DNA from: Ricinus communis
Lineage: Eukaryota; Streptophyta; Magnoliopsida; Malpighiales; Euphorbiaceae
Reading direction: 5' to 3'
Length of the DNA stretch: 64,000 bases
Assembly: GCF_019578655.1 (NCBI RefSeq)
Contig: NC_063257.1
Span: 22,072,001-22,136,000 of the forward strand
Under the pieces are notes generated by a model. That model had not been told where the DNA came from. It searched no databases and saw only the letters and a list, made by a program, of their open reading frames with translations. The position numbers and the translations under genes are program-made. Shown here piece after piece: positions 1 to 12,400 of the stretch; position 1 is the first letter of the stretch; each line of letters opens with the position of its first letter.

Positions 1-158
1 ACTCTGAAAAATCTCGAATTCCATAACAGCTTTTGTAGTAAGAGCAGATCTTTCTTAGCTTGTTTTAGCATGTAGTCATCTAAGCTCCAAAGGTGCTTAC
101 CATGTGCTTCCACATCATGAGTAGCAGTTGTAAGGGCAGTAGCAGCCTTTTGGATAGT

Positions 159-347
159 CTATTTCTCAAAAATCTCAAATAAAGCTTGCTGGAGCTCCTC
201 TCGGATCATAATCCTTAGGTCAAGCATGATTGTAATCTTGATAGCATCAATATCTTGCTTGTGGGCTATCTTTGTTTCAACTTCTAAACTACTACTTCTT
301 AGGCTCTTGTCTTGATTGTTAGTGAAATGGGCGCTCTTGATATCCAT
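159..347 (-). pseudogene. Short open frame, possible start of a retroelement gag
   Basis: A 62-codon minus-strand frame with ATG at 345-347, rich in charged and Glu/Lys/Gln residues (ends LQQALFEIFEK) and plausibly helical. After its stop, the sequence down to position 1 can still be read as a similar charged, helix-prone protein, so the stop may be a decay mutation in a longer frame. It lies downstream of the primer-site-like motif at 1075-1092 on the same strand, where gag would be expected. I recognise no conserved gag motif, no zinc knuckle and no family signature. It could equally be a chance frame. Confidence 0.25.
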
Positions 348-1074
348 TCTTGTCTTATCCTAACTAAGGATGATTATCTAAAATGGCTAAAAAATAAGGT
401 GTTAGTATGATACGTGCAATGCATGGGATGTATGATACACGTGCTATGTAAAAGGACAAAGAGAAAGGTTTAGCATACACAGAGCCATTATACAAAGCAT
501 CCTTCCGACCTTGTTTTCCTACACATGGTTCACGGTGAGTCCTTCTTCCCTAGGATTTTAGGCCTGGGCTTCCTACCAACTGGGGATAGTAGGCCTGACG
601 CGCATGCTATAAGCTCTTAAAGCAGATTAAAACAAACAAGACAATGTTTCTCAGTATAAGCATAAAAGCCTGGTTCCATATTTATAGACCAAGGCCTTTC
701 AATACTTGGGCCTTAAGATACTTATAAGGAAAAACATCTTATATAGCAAGCAACAGGCTCCCAAAGTGAGATTACTATGGTCATTACTATGGGCTAAGTC
801 TTGGGTAAGGATAAAAGGCTCCTATAAGCAAAAAGTGTTCTTCCTTGACTCGTCTCCCCACTAAAGGGTGCATGCGATGATGGAAACCATTACTTGTAAG
901 TGATGGTAGCCAGAGTCGTAATTCTAGGATTTGAGTGAAAGCAAAGAATCGCTAATTGATGCCATCGGGGCTATAGGGACCAAAGTGTACATTGCGTGAT
1001 AGTGTAGTCATACAAGAATAGTCTGTTAAATAATAAAATTAAAGACAAACATACACTGGAATCATCTTCTCTTA

Positions 1075-1092
1075 TCCCTAGTGGAGTCGCCA
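1075..1092 (-). other. Primer-binding-site-like motif
   Basis: The minus strand reads TGGCGACTCCACTAGGGA, similar to the TGGCGACTCC(A/G)CTGGGGA primer-binding sites I associate with plant Ty3/gypsy elements. It differs by one base in the CTAGGGA part. Its position relative to the array edge implies a truncated LTR at 1105-1367. Confidence 0.4.
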
Positions 1093-1372
1093 CTATGGGT
1101 GGCGGTTTCGGGTGCGCACCTTGATTGCCTTATGTTAATTTATAATATTTAGGGTTTTTTTTTAGAAATTTAGGGTTTTAATTGTTTAAATGGCTTCTAT
1201 TACATTTATTTTGATGTTTTTAATCTATTTTCTCTCATTTTAATCAATTTTAAATGCCTATGCATGTGAAATCGACTCTGGGGATGCGAGATTATGCCAA
1301 GGATTGAAGGAAAATTGATGAAAATCTGCCTAAGCACCCTAGAGCCGATCAGTTGTTCGTGCTAGACACCGC

Positions 1373-4047
1373 AAATTGGGTATATCTTTCAACAAGAGAA
1401 AACAACCCCACAAATGTGGTATATTTTTTAATATGAGAAAACAACCCCGAAAGAGGGGTATATTTTTCAATATTAGAAAACAACCCCGTGAGAGGGGTAT
1501 ATCTTTCAACATGAGAAAAAAATCCCAAAAAAGTGGTATATTTGTCAATATGAGATAACATCCTCGTAAGAGGGTTATATTTATCAATATTAGAAAGCAA
1601 CCCTGTAAGAGGCGTATATCTTTCAACATGACAAAACAACCCCAAAAAAGTTGTATATTTTCTAATACGAGAAAACAACCCCGTAAGAGGGGTATATTGG
1701 TCAATATTAGAAAACAACCCCATTAGAGGGGTATATCTTTCAACATCAGAAAACAACCCTAAAGAAGTGGTATATTTGACAATATATGAAAGAAACCTTG
1801 TAAGAGGGGTATATTTGTTAATATTAGAAAATAATTTTGTAAGATGGGTATATCATTTAACATCAGAAAGCAACCCAAAAAATATAGTACATTTTTTAAT
1901 ATGAAAAAACAACCTCAAAAGAGGGGTATATTTGTCAATATTAGAAGAGAACCTCGTAAGAGGGGTATACCTTTCAACATGGGAAAACAACCGCAAAAAA
2001 GTGGTATATTTGTCAATATGAGAAAACAACCCCGTAAGAGGGGTATATTTGTCAATATTAGATAACAACCCCGTAAGAGGGGTATATCTTTCAAAATGAG
2101 AAAACAACCCCAAAAAAGTTTAATATTGGTCAATATGAGAAAACAAAACCATATGAGGGGTATATTCTTCAATATGAGAAAACAACCCCGTAGGAGGGGT
2201 ATCTTTGTCAATATTAGAAAACAACCCTGTAAAATGGTATTTCTTTCAACATTGAAAAACAACCCTAAAAAAGTGGTATATTTGTCAATATGAGAAAACA
2301 ACCCAGTAAGAGGGGTATATATTTCAATATGAGAAAACAACCCCGTAAGAGAGGGGTATATTTTTCAATTTGAGAAAACAATCCCGTAAGAGGGGTATAT
2401 TTATCAATATTAGAAAACAAGCCTGTAAAAGAGGTATATCTTTTAACATGAAAAAACAACTTCAAAAAAGTGGTATATTTTTCAATATGAGAAAACAACC
2501 CCGTAAAAGGGGTATATGTGTCGATATTAGAAAATAACCCCTTGAGGAGGGTATATCTTTCAACATGAGAAAATAACCCCAAAAAAATAGTACGTTTGTC
2601 AATATTAGAAAACAACCCCGTAAGAGGGGTATATCTTTCAACATGAGAAAACAACCACAAAAAAGTGGTATATTTGTCAGCTTGAGAAAATAACCCCGTA
2701 AGAGGGTTATATTTGTCAATAATAGAAAACAACCCCGTAAATTGGGTATATCTTTCAACAAGAGAAAACAAACCCACAAATATGGTATATTTTTTAATAT
2801 AAGAAAATAACCCCAAAAGAGGGGTATATTTTTCAATATTAGAAAACAACCCCGTGAGAGGGGTATATCTTTCAACAAGAGAAAAAAATCCCAAAAAAGT
2901 GGTATATTTGTCAATATGAGATAACATCCTCGTAAGAGGGTTATATTTATCAATATTAGAAAACAACCCCGTAAGAGGCGTATATCTTTCAACATGACAA
3001 AACAACCCCAAAAAAGTTGTATATTTTCTAATACGAGAAAACAACCCCGTAAGAGGGGTATATTGGTCAATATTAGAAAACAACCCCATTAGAGGGGTAT
3101 ATCTTTCAACATCAGAAAACAACCCTAAAAAATGGTATATTTGACAATATATGAAAGAAAGCTTGTAAGAGGGGTATATTTGTCAATATTAGAAAATAAT
3201 CTCGTAAGATGGGTATATCATTTAACATCAGAAAGCAACCCAAAAAATGTGGTACATTTTTTAATATGAAAAAACAACCCCGAAAGAGGGGTATATTTGT
3301 CAATATTAGAAGAGAACCCCGTAAGAGGGGTATACCTTTCAACATGGGAAAACAACCCCAAAAAAGTGGTATATTTGTCAATATGAGAAAACAACCCCAA
3401 CCCCGTAAGAGGGGTATATTTGTCAATATGAGATAACAATCCCGTAAGAGGGGTATATCTTTCAAAATGAGAAAACAACCCCAAAAAAGTTTAATATTAG
3501 TCAATATGAGAAAACAAAACCATATGAGAGGTATATTTTTCAATATGAGAAAACAACCCCATAGGAGGGGTATCTTTGTCAATATTAGAAAACAACCCCG
3601 TAAAACGGGTATATCTTTCAACATTGAAAAACAACCCTAAAAAAGTGGTATATTTGTCAATATGAGAAAACAACCCCGTAAGAGGGGTATATTTTTCAAT
3701 ATGAGAAAACAACCCCGTAAGAGAGGGGTATATTTTTCAATTTGAGAAAACAATCCCGTAAGAGGGGTATATTTATCAATATTAGAAAACAAGCCTGTAA
3801 AAGAGGTATATCTTTTAACATGAAAAAACAACCCCAAAAAAGGGGTATATTTTTCAATATGAGAAAACAACCCCGTAAAAGGGGTATATGTGTCGATATT
3901 AGAAAATAACCCCTTGAGGAGGGTATATCTTTCAAAATGAGAGAACAACCCCAAAAAAATGGTACGTTTGTCAATATTAGAAAAGAACCCCGTAAGAGGG
4001 GTATATCTTTCAACATGAGAAAACAACCACAAAAAAGTGGTATATTT
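1373..4047 (+). repeat. Tandem 1.37-kb segmental duplication within block 1
   Basis: Positions 1373-2675 recur at 2739-4047 with an offset of 1366-1372 bp (about 35 monomers). Shared private variants prove the duplication: AAATTGGGTATATC at 1373 and 2739, GATGGGTATATCATTTAACA at about 1845 and 3210, and GAGAGGGGTATATTTTTC at 2349 and 3721. The 6-bp growth of the offset is explained by an extra CCCCAA near 3393 in the second copy. Similarity stops at about 4047. Confidence 0.8.
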
Positions 4048-4885
4048 GACAATATGAGAAAACAACCCCGTAAGAGGGGTGTATTTATCAATATTAGAAA
4101 ACAACCCGTAAGAGGGGTGTATTTGTCAAAATTAGAAAACAACCCGTAAGAGGGGTATATCTTTCAACATGAGAAAACAACCACAAAAAAGTGGTATATT
4201 TTTTAATAAGAGAAAACAACCGCGAAAGAGGGGTATATTTGTCAATATTAGAAAAATTCCCGTTAGAGGGGTCCATATTTCAACATGAGAAAACAACTCC
4301 AAAAAAGTGGTATATTTGTCAACATGAGAAAACAACCCCGTAAGAGGGTTATATTTATCAATATTAGAAAACAACCCCGTAAGAGGGGTATATCTTTCAA
4401 CATGAGAAAACAACCCCAAAAAAGTGGTATATTTGTCAATATGAGAAAACAACCCCGTAAGAGGGTTATATTTATCAATATTAGAAAATAACCCCGTAAG
4501 AGGGGTATATCTTTCAACATGAGAAAACAACCAAAATAGTGGTGTATTTGTCAATATGAGAAAACAACCTCGTAAGAGGTGTATATCTGTCAATATTAGA
4601 AAACAACCCCGTAAGAGGGGTATAACTTTCAACATGAGAAAACTCCAAAAAAGTGTTATATTTTTTAGTACGAGAAAAAAACCCGTAAGAGCGGTATATT
4701 TATCAATATTAGTAAACAAACGGGTAAGAGGAGTATATTTATAAATATTAGAAAACAATATCGTAACAGGGGTATATCTTTCCAAAATAAGAAAATTACC
4801 CCAAAAAAGTGGTATATTTGTCAACAAGAGAAGACAACCCCATAAGAGGGGTATATTTGTCAATATTAGAAAACAACCTTGTAAA

Positions 4886-6320
4886 TTAGGTATATCTTTC
4901 AACATGAGAAAACAACCCCAAAAAAGTGGTATATTTGTCAGCTTGAGAAAACAACCCCGTAAGAGGGTTATATTTGTCAATAATAGGAAACAACCCCATA
5001 AATTGGGTATATCTTTCAACAAGAGAAAACAACCCCACAAATGTGGTATATTTTTTAATATGAGAAAACAACCCCGAAAGAGGGGTATATTTTTCAATAT
5101 TAGAAAACAACACCGTGAGAGGGCTATATCTTTCAACATGGGAAAAAAGTCCCAAAAAAGTGGTATATTTGTCAATATGAGATAACATCCTCCTAAGAGG
5201 GTATATTTATCAATATTAGAAAACAACCCCGTAAGAGGCGTATATCTTTCAACATTACAAAACAACCCCAAAAAATTTGTATATTTTTTAATACGAGAAA
5301 ATAACCCTGTAAGAGGGCTATATTTGTCAATATTATAAAACAACCCCATTATAGGGGTATATCTTTCAACATCAAAAATCAACCCTAAAAAAGTGATATA
5401 TTTGATAATATGTGAAAAAGAACCCTGTAAGAGGGGTGTATTTGTCAATATTAGAAAATAATCCCGTAAGATGAGTATATCATTCAACATGAGAAAACAA
5501 CCCAAAAAATGTGTTACATTTTTTAATATGAGAAAACATCCTCGAAAGAGGTGTATATTTGTCAATATTAGAAAAGAACTCCGTAAGAGGGGTATATCTT
5601 TCAACATGAGAAAACAACCCCAAAAAAGTGGTATATTTATCAATACGAGAAAATAAGCCCGTAAGAGGGGTATATTTGTCAATATTAGAGAACAACCCCG
5701 TAAGAGGGGTATATCTTTCAAAATGAGAAAACAACCCCAAAAAAGTTTAATATTCGTCAATATGAGAAAACAAAACCTTAAGGGGGGTATATTTTTCAAT
5801 ATGAGAAAATAACCCCGTAGGAAGGGTATATTTGTCAATATTAGAAAACAACCCCGTAGGAAGGGTATATTTGTCAATATTAGAAAACAACCCCGTAGGA
5901 AGGGTATATTTGTCAATATTAGAAAACAACCCTGTAAAATGGGTATATCTTTCAACATTAAAAAACAACCCTAAAAAAGTGGTATATTTGTCAATATGAG
6001 AAAACAACCCCGTAAAACGAGTATATTTTTCAATATGAGAAAACAACCCCGTAAGAGAGGGGTATATTTTTCAATTTGAGAAAACAACCCCGTAAGAGGG
6101 GTATATTTGTCAATATTAGAAAACAAGCCCGTAAAAGAGGTATATCATTTAACATGAAAAACAACTCTAAAAAAGTGGTATATTTGTCAATATGAGAAAA
6201 CAACCCCGTAAAAGGGGTATATGTGTCAATATTAGAAAATAACCCCGTGAGGAGGGTATATCTTTCAACATGAGAAAACAACCCCAAAAAAGGGGTACAT
6301 TTGTCAATATTAGAAACCAA
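4886..6320 (+). repeat. Third, diverged copy of the 1.37-kb segment
   Basis: The same ordered series of private monomer variants seen at 2630-3980 appears again here, with an offset of 2261 bp at its left end (ATTGGG at 2741 and 5002) growing to 2334 bp at its right end (GAGAGGGGTA at 3721 and 6055). Most of the growth is explained by a local expansion of one monomer to three copies at 5813-5929. Confidence 0.7.
5813..5929 (+). repeat. Three identical consecutive 39-bp monomers
   Basis: The monomer starting CCCCGTAGGAAGGGTATA is repeated three times without a difference (starts 5813, 5852, 5891). Elsewhere neighbouring monomers differ at several sites. The corresponding site in the related segment near 3559 carries a single such monomer. 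This looks like a recent slippage or unequal-exchange event. Confidence 0.85.
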
Positions 6321-9147
6321 CCCCGTAAGACGGGTATATCTTTCAACATGAGAAAACAACCACAAAAAAGTGGTATATTTGACAATATGAGAAAACAACC
6401 CCGTAAGATGGGTATATCTTTCAACATGAGAAAACAACCACAAATAAGTGGTATATTTTTTAATAAGAGAAGACATCCCCGAAAAAGGGGTATATTTGTC
6501 AATATTAGAAAAAAACCCCGTTAGAGGGGTACATCTTTCAACATGAGAAAACAATCCTGTAAGAGGATTATATTTATCAATATTAGAAAACAACCCCGTA
6601 AGAGGGGTATATCTCTCAACATGAGAAACCAACCCCAAAACAGTGGTATATTTGTCAATATGAGAAAACAAACCCGTAAGAGGGTTATATTTATCAATTT
6701 AGAAAACAACCCCGTAAGAGGGGTATATCTTTCAATATGAGAAAACAACCCAAAACAGTGGTATGTTTGTCAATATGAGAAAACATCCCCTTAAGAGGTG
6801 TATATTTATCAATATTAGAAAACAACCCCGTAAGAGGGGTATAACTTTCAACATGAGAAAACTCCAAAAAAGTGTTATATTTCTTAATATGAGAAAAAAA
6901 CCCGTAAGAGCGGTATATTTGTCAATATTAGTAAACAACCCTATAAGAGGAGTATATTTATAAATATTAGAAAACAATATCATAAGAGGGTATATCTTTC
7001 AACGTGAGAAAAGAACACCAAAAAAGTGGTATATTTGTCAATATTAGAAAACAACCCCGTTAGAGGGGTATATCTTTCAAAATGAGAAAACAACCCCAAA
7101 TAAGTGGTATATTTGTCAATATGAGAAAATAACCCTGTAAAAGGGGTATATTTGTAAAGATTAGAAAACAACACCGTTAGAGAGGTATATCTTTCGACAT
7201 GAGAAAACAACCCCAAAAAAGTGGTATATTTGACAATATGAGAGAACAACCCCGTAAGTGGATTATATTTATCAATATTAGAAAACAATCCCGTAAGAGG
7301 GGTATATCTTTCAACATGAGAAAACAACCCCAATATGAGAGAACAACCCCGTAAGTGGATTATATTTATCAATATTAGAAAACAATCCCGTAAGAGGGGT
7401 ATATCTTTCAACATGAGAAAACAACCCCAATATGAGATAACATCCCCGTAAGAGGGTTGTATTTATCAATATTAGAAAACAATCCCGTTAGAGGGGTATA
7501 TCTTTCAACCTCAGAGAACAACCCCAAAAAAGTTGCATATTTTTTAATACGAGAAAACATCCCTGAAAGAGGGGTATATTTGTCAATATTAGAAAACAAC
7601 CCCTATAGAGGGGTATATCTTTCAGAAATAGAAAACAACCCCAAAAAAGTGGTATGTTTGACAATATGTGAAAAGAACCCGTAAGAGGAGTATATTTATC
7701 AATATTAGAAAATAATCCCGTCAGATGGGTATCTCATTCAACATGAGACAACAACCCGATAAATGTGGTATATTTTCTAATATGAGAAAACCACCGTGAA
7801 ACAGGGGTATATTTGTAAATATTAGAAAAGAAGCCCATAAGAGGGGTGCATCTTTCAACATGAGAAAACAACCCAAAACAGTGGTATGTTTGTCAATATG
7901 AGAAAATATCCCCTTAAGAGGTGTATATTTGTCAATATTAGAAAACAACCCCGTAAGAGGGGTATAACTTTCAACATGAGAAAACTTCAAAAAAGTGTTA
8001 TATTTTTTAATACGAGAAAAAAACCCGTAAGAGCGGTATATTTGTCAATATTAGTAAACAATCCCGTAAGAGGAGTATATTTATAAATATTAGAAAACAA
8101 TATCATAACAGGGGTATATCTTTCAACGTGAGAAAAGAACACCAAAAAGGTGGTATATTTGTTAATATTAGAAAACAACCCTGTTACAGGGGTATATCTT
8201 TCAAACTGAGAAAACAACCACAAAGAAGTGGTATGTTTATCAATATGAGAAAACAACCCTGTAAGAGGGGTATATTTGTAAAGATTAGAAAACAACACTG
8301 TTAGAGGGGTATATCTTTCGACATGAGAAAACAACCCCAAAAAAGTGGTATATTTAACAATATGAGAAAACAACACCCTAAGAGGATTATATTTATCAAT
8401 ATTAGAAAACAATCCCGTAAGTGCGGTATATCTTTCAATATGAGAAAACAACCCCAATATGAGATAACAACCCCGTAAGAGGGTTATATTTATCAATATT
8501 AGAAAACAATCCCGTAAGACGGGTATATCTTTCAACATGGGAAAACAATCCAAAGAAAGTGGTATACTTGTCAATATGAGACAACAACCTCGTAAGAGAG
8601 TTATATTTATCAATATTAGAAAGAGGGGTATATCTTTCAACCTCAGAGAACAACCCCAGAAAAGTTACATATTTTTTAATATGAGAAAACATCCCCGAAA
8701 GAGGGGTATATTTGTCAATATTAGAAAACAACCCCAATAGAGGGGTATATCTTTCAAAATCAGAAAACAACCCCAAAAAAGTGGTATATTTGACAATATA
8801 TGAAGAAAACCCCGTATGAGGAGTATATTTATCAATATTAGAAAACAATCCCGTAAGATGGGTATATCATTCAACATGAGACAACAACCCCATAAATGTG
8901 GTATATTTTTTAATATGAGAAAACCAATATGAAAGAGGGGTATATTTGTAAATATTAGAAAAGAACCCCGTAAGAGGGGTATATCTTTCAACATGAGAAA
9001 ACAACCCCAAAAAGTGGTATATTTGTCAATATCATAAAACAACCCCGTAAGAAGGGTATATTTGTCAATATTAGAAAACAACCCCGTAAGAGGGGAATAT
9101 TTGTCAATATTAGAAAATAACCCCGTAAGAGGGATATATCTTTCAAC

Positions 9148-9482
9148 ATGAGAAAACAACTCCAAAAAAGTGGAATATTTTTTAATACGAGAAAACAACC
9201 CCCTAATAGGGGTATATTCGTCAATATTAGTAAACAACCCCATAAGAGGGCTATATTTATCAATATTAGAAAACAATGCCGTAAGAGGGGTATATCTTTA
9301 AAAATGAGAAAACAACCCCAAAAAAGTGGTATATTTGTCAATATGAGAAAACAACCCCGTAAGAGGGGCATATTTTTCAATATGAGAAAACAACCCCTTA
9401 GGAGGGGTATATTTATCCATTTTAGAAAACAACTCCGTAAAATTGGTATATCTTTCAAGATTAAAAAATAACCCTAAAAAAG
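9148..9482 (+). repeat. Segment duplicated at 12756-13090 (offset 3608 bp)
   Basis: A run of rare variants, including CCCCCTAATAGGGG at about 9199, AACAATGCCGTAAG at about 9270 and the ending AGATTAAAAAATAACCCTAA near 9455, reappears in the same order from about 12756, with AGTGGTATGC at 9481 and 13089. Several overlapping relatives occur between 10.4 and 15.1 kb; for example the GTGGCATATTTGTCAATAGT variant recurs near 10530, 13275 and 14255. This sub-region was therefore rebuilt by repeated segmental duplication. Confidence 0.7.
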
Positions 9483-12400
9483 TGGTATGCTTGTCAATAT
9501 GAGAAAACAACCCCGTAAGAGGGGTATATTCTTTAATATGAAAAAATAACCCCGTAAAAGGGGTATATTTCTCAATACTAGAAAACAACCCCGTGAGGAA
9601 GGTATATCTTTCAACATGAGAAAACAACCCCAAAAAAGTGGTATATTTGTCAACATTTGAAAACAATCCTGTAGAAGGGGAATATTTGTCAATATTAGAA
9701 AATAACCCCGTAAATTGGGTATATCTTTCAACATGAGAAAACAACCCCAAAAATGTGGTATATTTTTTAATATGAGAAAACAACCCCGAAAGAGGGGCAT
9801 ATTGGTCAATATTAGAAAACAACTTCGTAAGAGGGGTATATCTTTCAACATGAGAAAACAATCTAAAAATGTGGTATATTTGTCAACATGAGAAAAGAAC
9901 CTTGTAGGAGGGGTATATTTGTCAATATCAGAAAATAACCCTGTAAATTGGGTATATCTTTCAACATGAGAAAATAACCCCAAAAATGTGGTATATTTTT
10001 TAATATGAGAAAACAACCTCGAAAGAGGGGCATATTTGTCAATATTAGAAAACAACCCTGTAAGCGGGGTATATCTTTCAAATTGAGAAAACAACCCCAA
10101 AAAAGTGTTATATTTGTGAATATGAGATAACAACCTCGTAAGAGGGTTATATTTATCAATATTAGAAAACAATCCGTAAGAGGGGTATATCTTTCAACAT
10201 GAGAAAACAACCCCAAAAAAGTAGTATTTTTGTCAATATGACAAAAACAACCTCGTAAGAGGAGTATATTTGTCAATATTAGAAAACAACCCCGTAAGAG
10301 GGGTATATTTGTTAATATTAGAAAACAACCTCGTAAGAGGGGTATATCTTTTAACATGAGAAAACAACTCAAAAAATGTGGTATATTTGTCAACATTAGA
10401 AAACAACCCTGTATGAGGGGTATATTTGTCAATATTAGAAAACAACTCCGTAAATTGGGTATATCTTTCAACATGAGAAAACAACCCCAAAAATGTGGTA
10501 TATTTTTTAATATGAGAAAACAACCCCGGAAGAGTGGCATATTTGTCAATAGTAGAAAAAAATCCCGTAAGAGGGGTATATCTTTCAACCTGAGGAAACA
10601 ACCCCAAAAAAGTGGTATATTTGTGAATATGAAATAACAACATCGTAAGAGGGTTATATTTGTTAATATTAGAAAACAACCCCATAAGAGGGGTATATCT
10701 TTCAGCTTGATAAAACAACCCCAAAAATGTTGTATATTTTTTAATACGAGAAAACAACCCCGTAAGAGAGGTATATCTTTCAACATGTGAAAACAACCCC
10801 AAAAAAGTGGTATATTTGTAAATATGAGAAAAGGACCCCGTAAGAGTGGCATATTTTTCAATATGAGAAAACAACCTCGTAGGAGGGGTATATTTGTCAA
10901 TTTTAGAAAACAACCTCGTAAAATAGGTATATCTTTCAAGATTAAGAAACAACCCTAAAAAAGTGGTATATTTGTCAATATGAGAAAACAACCCCGTAAG
11001 AGGGGTATATTGATCAATAAAAAGAAATAACCCCGTAAAAGGAGTATATTTCTCAAAACTAGAAAACAACCCCGTGAGGAAGGTATATCTTTCAACATGA
11101 GAAAACAACCCAAAGACAGTGGTATATTTTTCAACATGAGAAAATAACCCTGTAGGAGGGGAATATTTGTCAATATTAGAAAACAACCTCGTAGATTGGG
11201 TATATCTTTCAACATGAGAAAACAACCCAAAAAATGTAGTATATTTGTTAATATGAGAAAACAACCCCGAAAGAGGGACATATTGGTCAATATTAGAAAA
11301 AAGTCCCGTAGGAGGGGTATATCTTTTAACTTGAGAAAACTACCCCAAAAAAGTTGTATATTTGTGAATATGAAATAACAACATCGTAAGAGGGTTATAT
11401 TTGTTAATATTAGAAAACAACCCCATAAGAGGGGTGTATCCTTCAACTTGATAAAACAACCCCAAAAATGTTGTATATTTTTTAATACGAGAAAACAACC
11501 CCGTAAGAGAGGTATATCTTTTAACATGTGAAAACAACCTCAAAAACGTGGTATTTTTGTCAATATGAGAAAACGACCCTGTAAGAGGGGCGTATTTTTC
11601 AATATGAGAAAACAACCTCGTAGGAGGGGTATATTTGTCCATTTTAGAAAACAACCCTGTAAAATAGGTATATTTGCCAATATGAGAAAATAACCCCGTA
11701 AGAGGGGTATATCTTTCAAAATGAGAAAACAAACTCAAAAAAGTGGTATATTTGTCAATATGAGAAAACAACCCCGTAAGAGGGGCATATTTTTCAATTT
11801 GAGAAAACAACGCCGTAGGAGGGGTATATTTGTCAATTTTAGAAATCAACTCCGTGAAATAGGTATATCTTTCAAGATTAAAAAACAACCCTAAAAAAGT
11901 GGTATATTTGCCAATATGAGAAAACAACCCCGTAAGAGGGGTATATTCTTCAATATAAAAAAATAACCCCGTAAAAGGGGTATATTTCTCAATACTAGAA
12001 AACAACCCCGTGAGGAAGGTATATCTTTCAACATGAGAAAACAACCCCAAAAAACTGGTATATTTGTCAACATGAGAAAACAACCCTGTCAATATTTGAA
12101 AGTAACCCCGTAAATTGGGTATATCTTTCAACATGAGAAAACAACCCCAAAAATGTGGTATAATTTTTAATATGAGAAAATAACCCCGAAAGAGAGGCAT
12201 GTTGGTTAATATTAGAAAACAACTTCGTAAGAGGGGTATATCTTTTAACATTAGAAAACAACCCAAAAAATGTGGTATATTTGTCAACATGAGAAAAGAA
12301 CTCTGTAGGAGGTGTATATTTGTCAATATTAGAAAACAACCCCATAAATTGGGTATATCTTTCAACAGGAGAAAACAAAAACAAAAATGTGGTATATTTT

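Larger units (their letters stand above)
1..1367 (-). mobile_element. Truncated minus-strand LTR-retroelement fragment (leader side)
   Basis: Non-satellite flank left of the array. On the minus strand, positions 1075-1092 read TGGCGACTCCACTAGGGA, which resembles the primer-binding site found just inside the 5' LTR of many plant Ty3/gypsy elements. In that reading about 260 bp of LTR end (1105-1367) is cut off by the satellite array, and the leader and start of gag run towards position 1. The 350-1075 stretch has no open frame I can assign and is unremarkable AT-rich sequence. No second LTR or target duplication is visible, so the assignment rests on the primer-site-like motif and orientation only. 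Confidence 0.4.
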
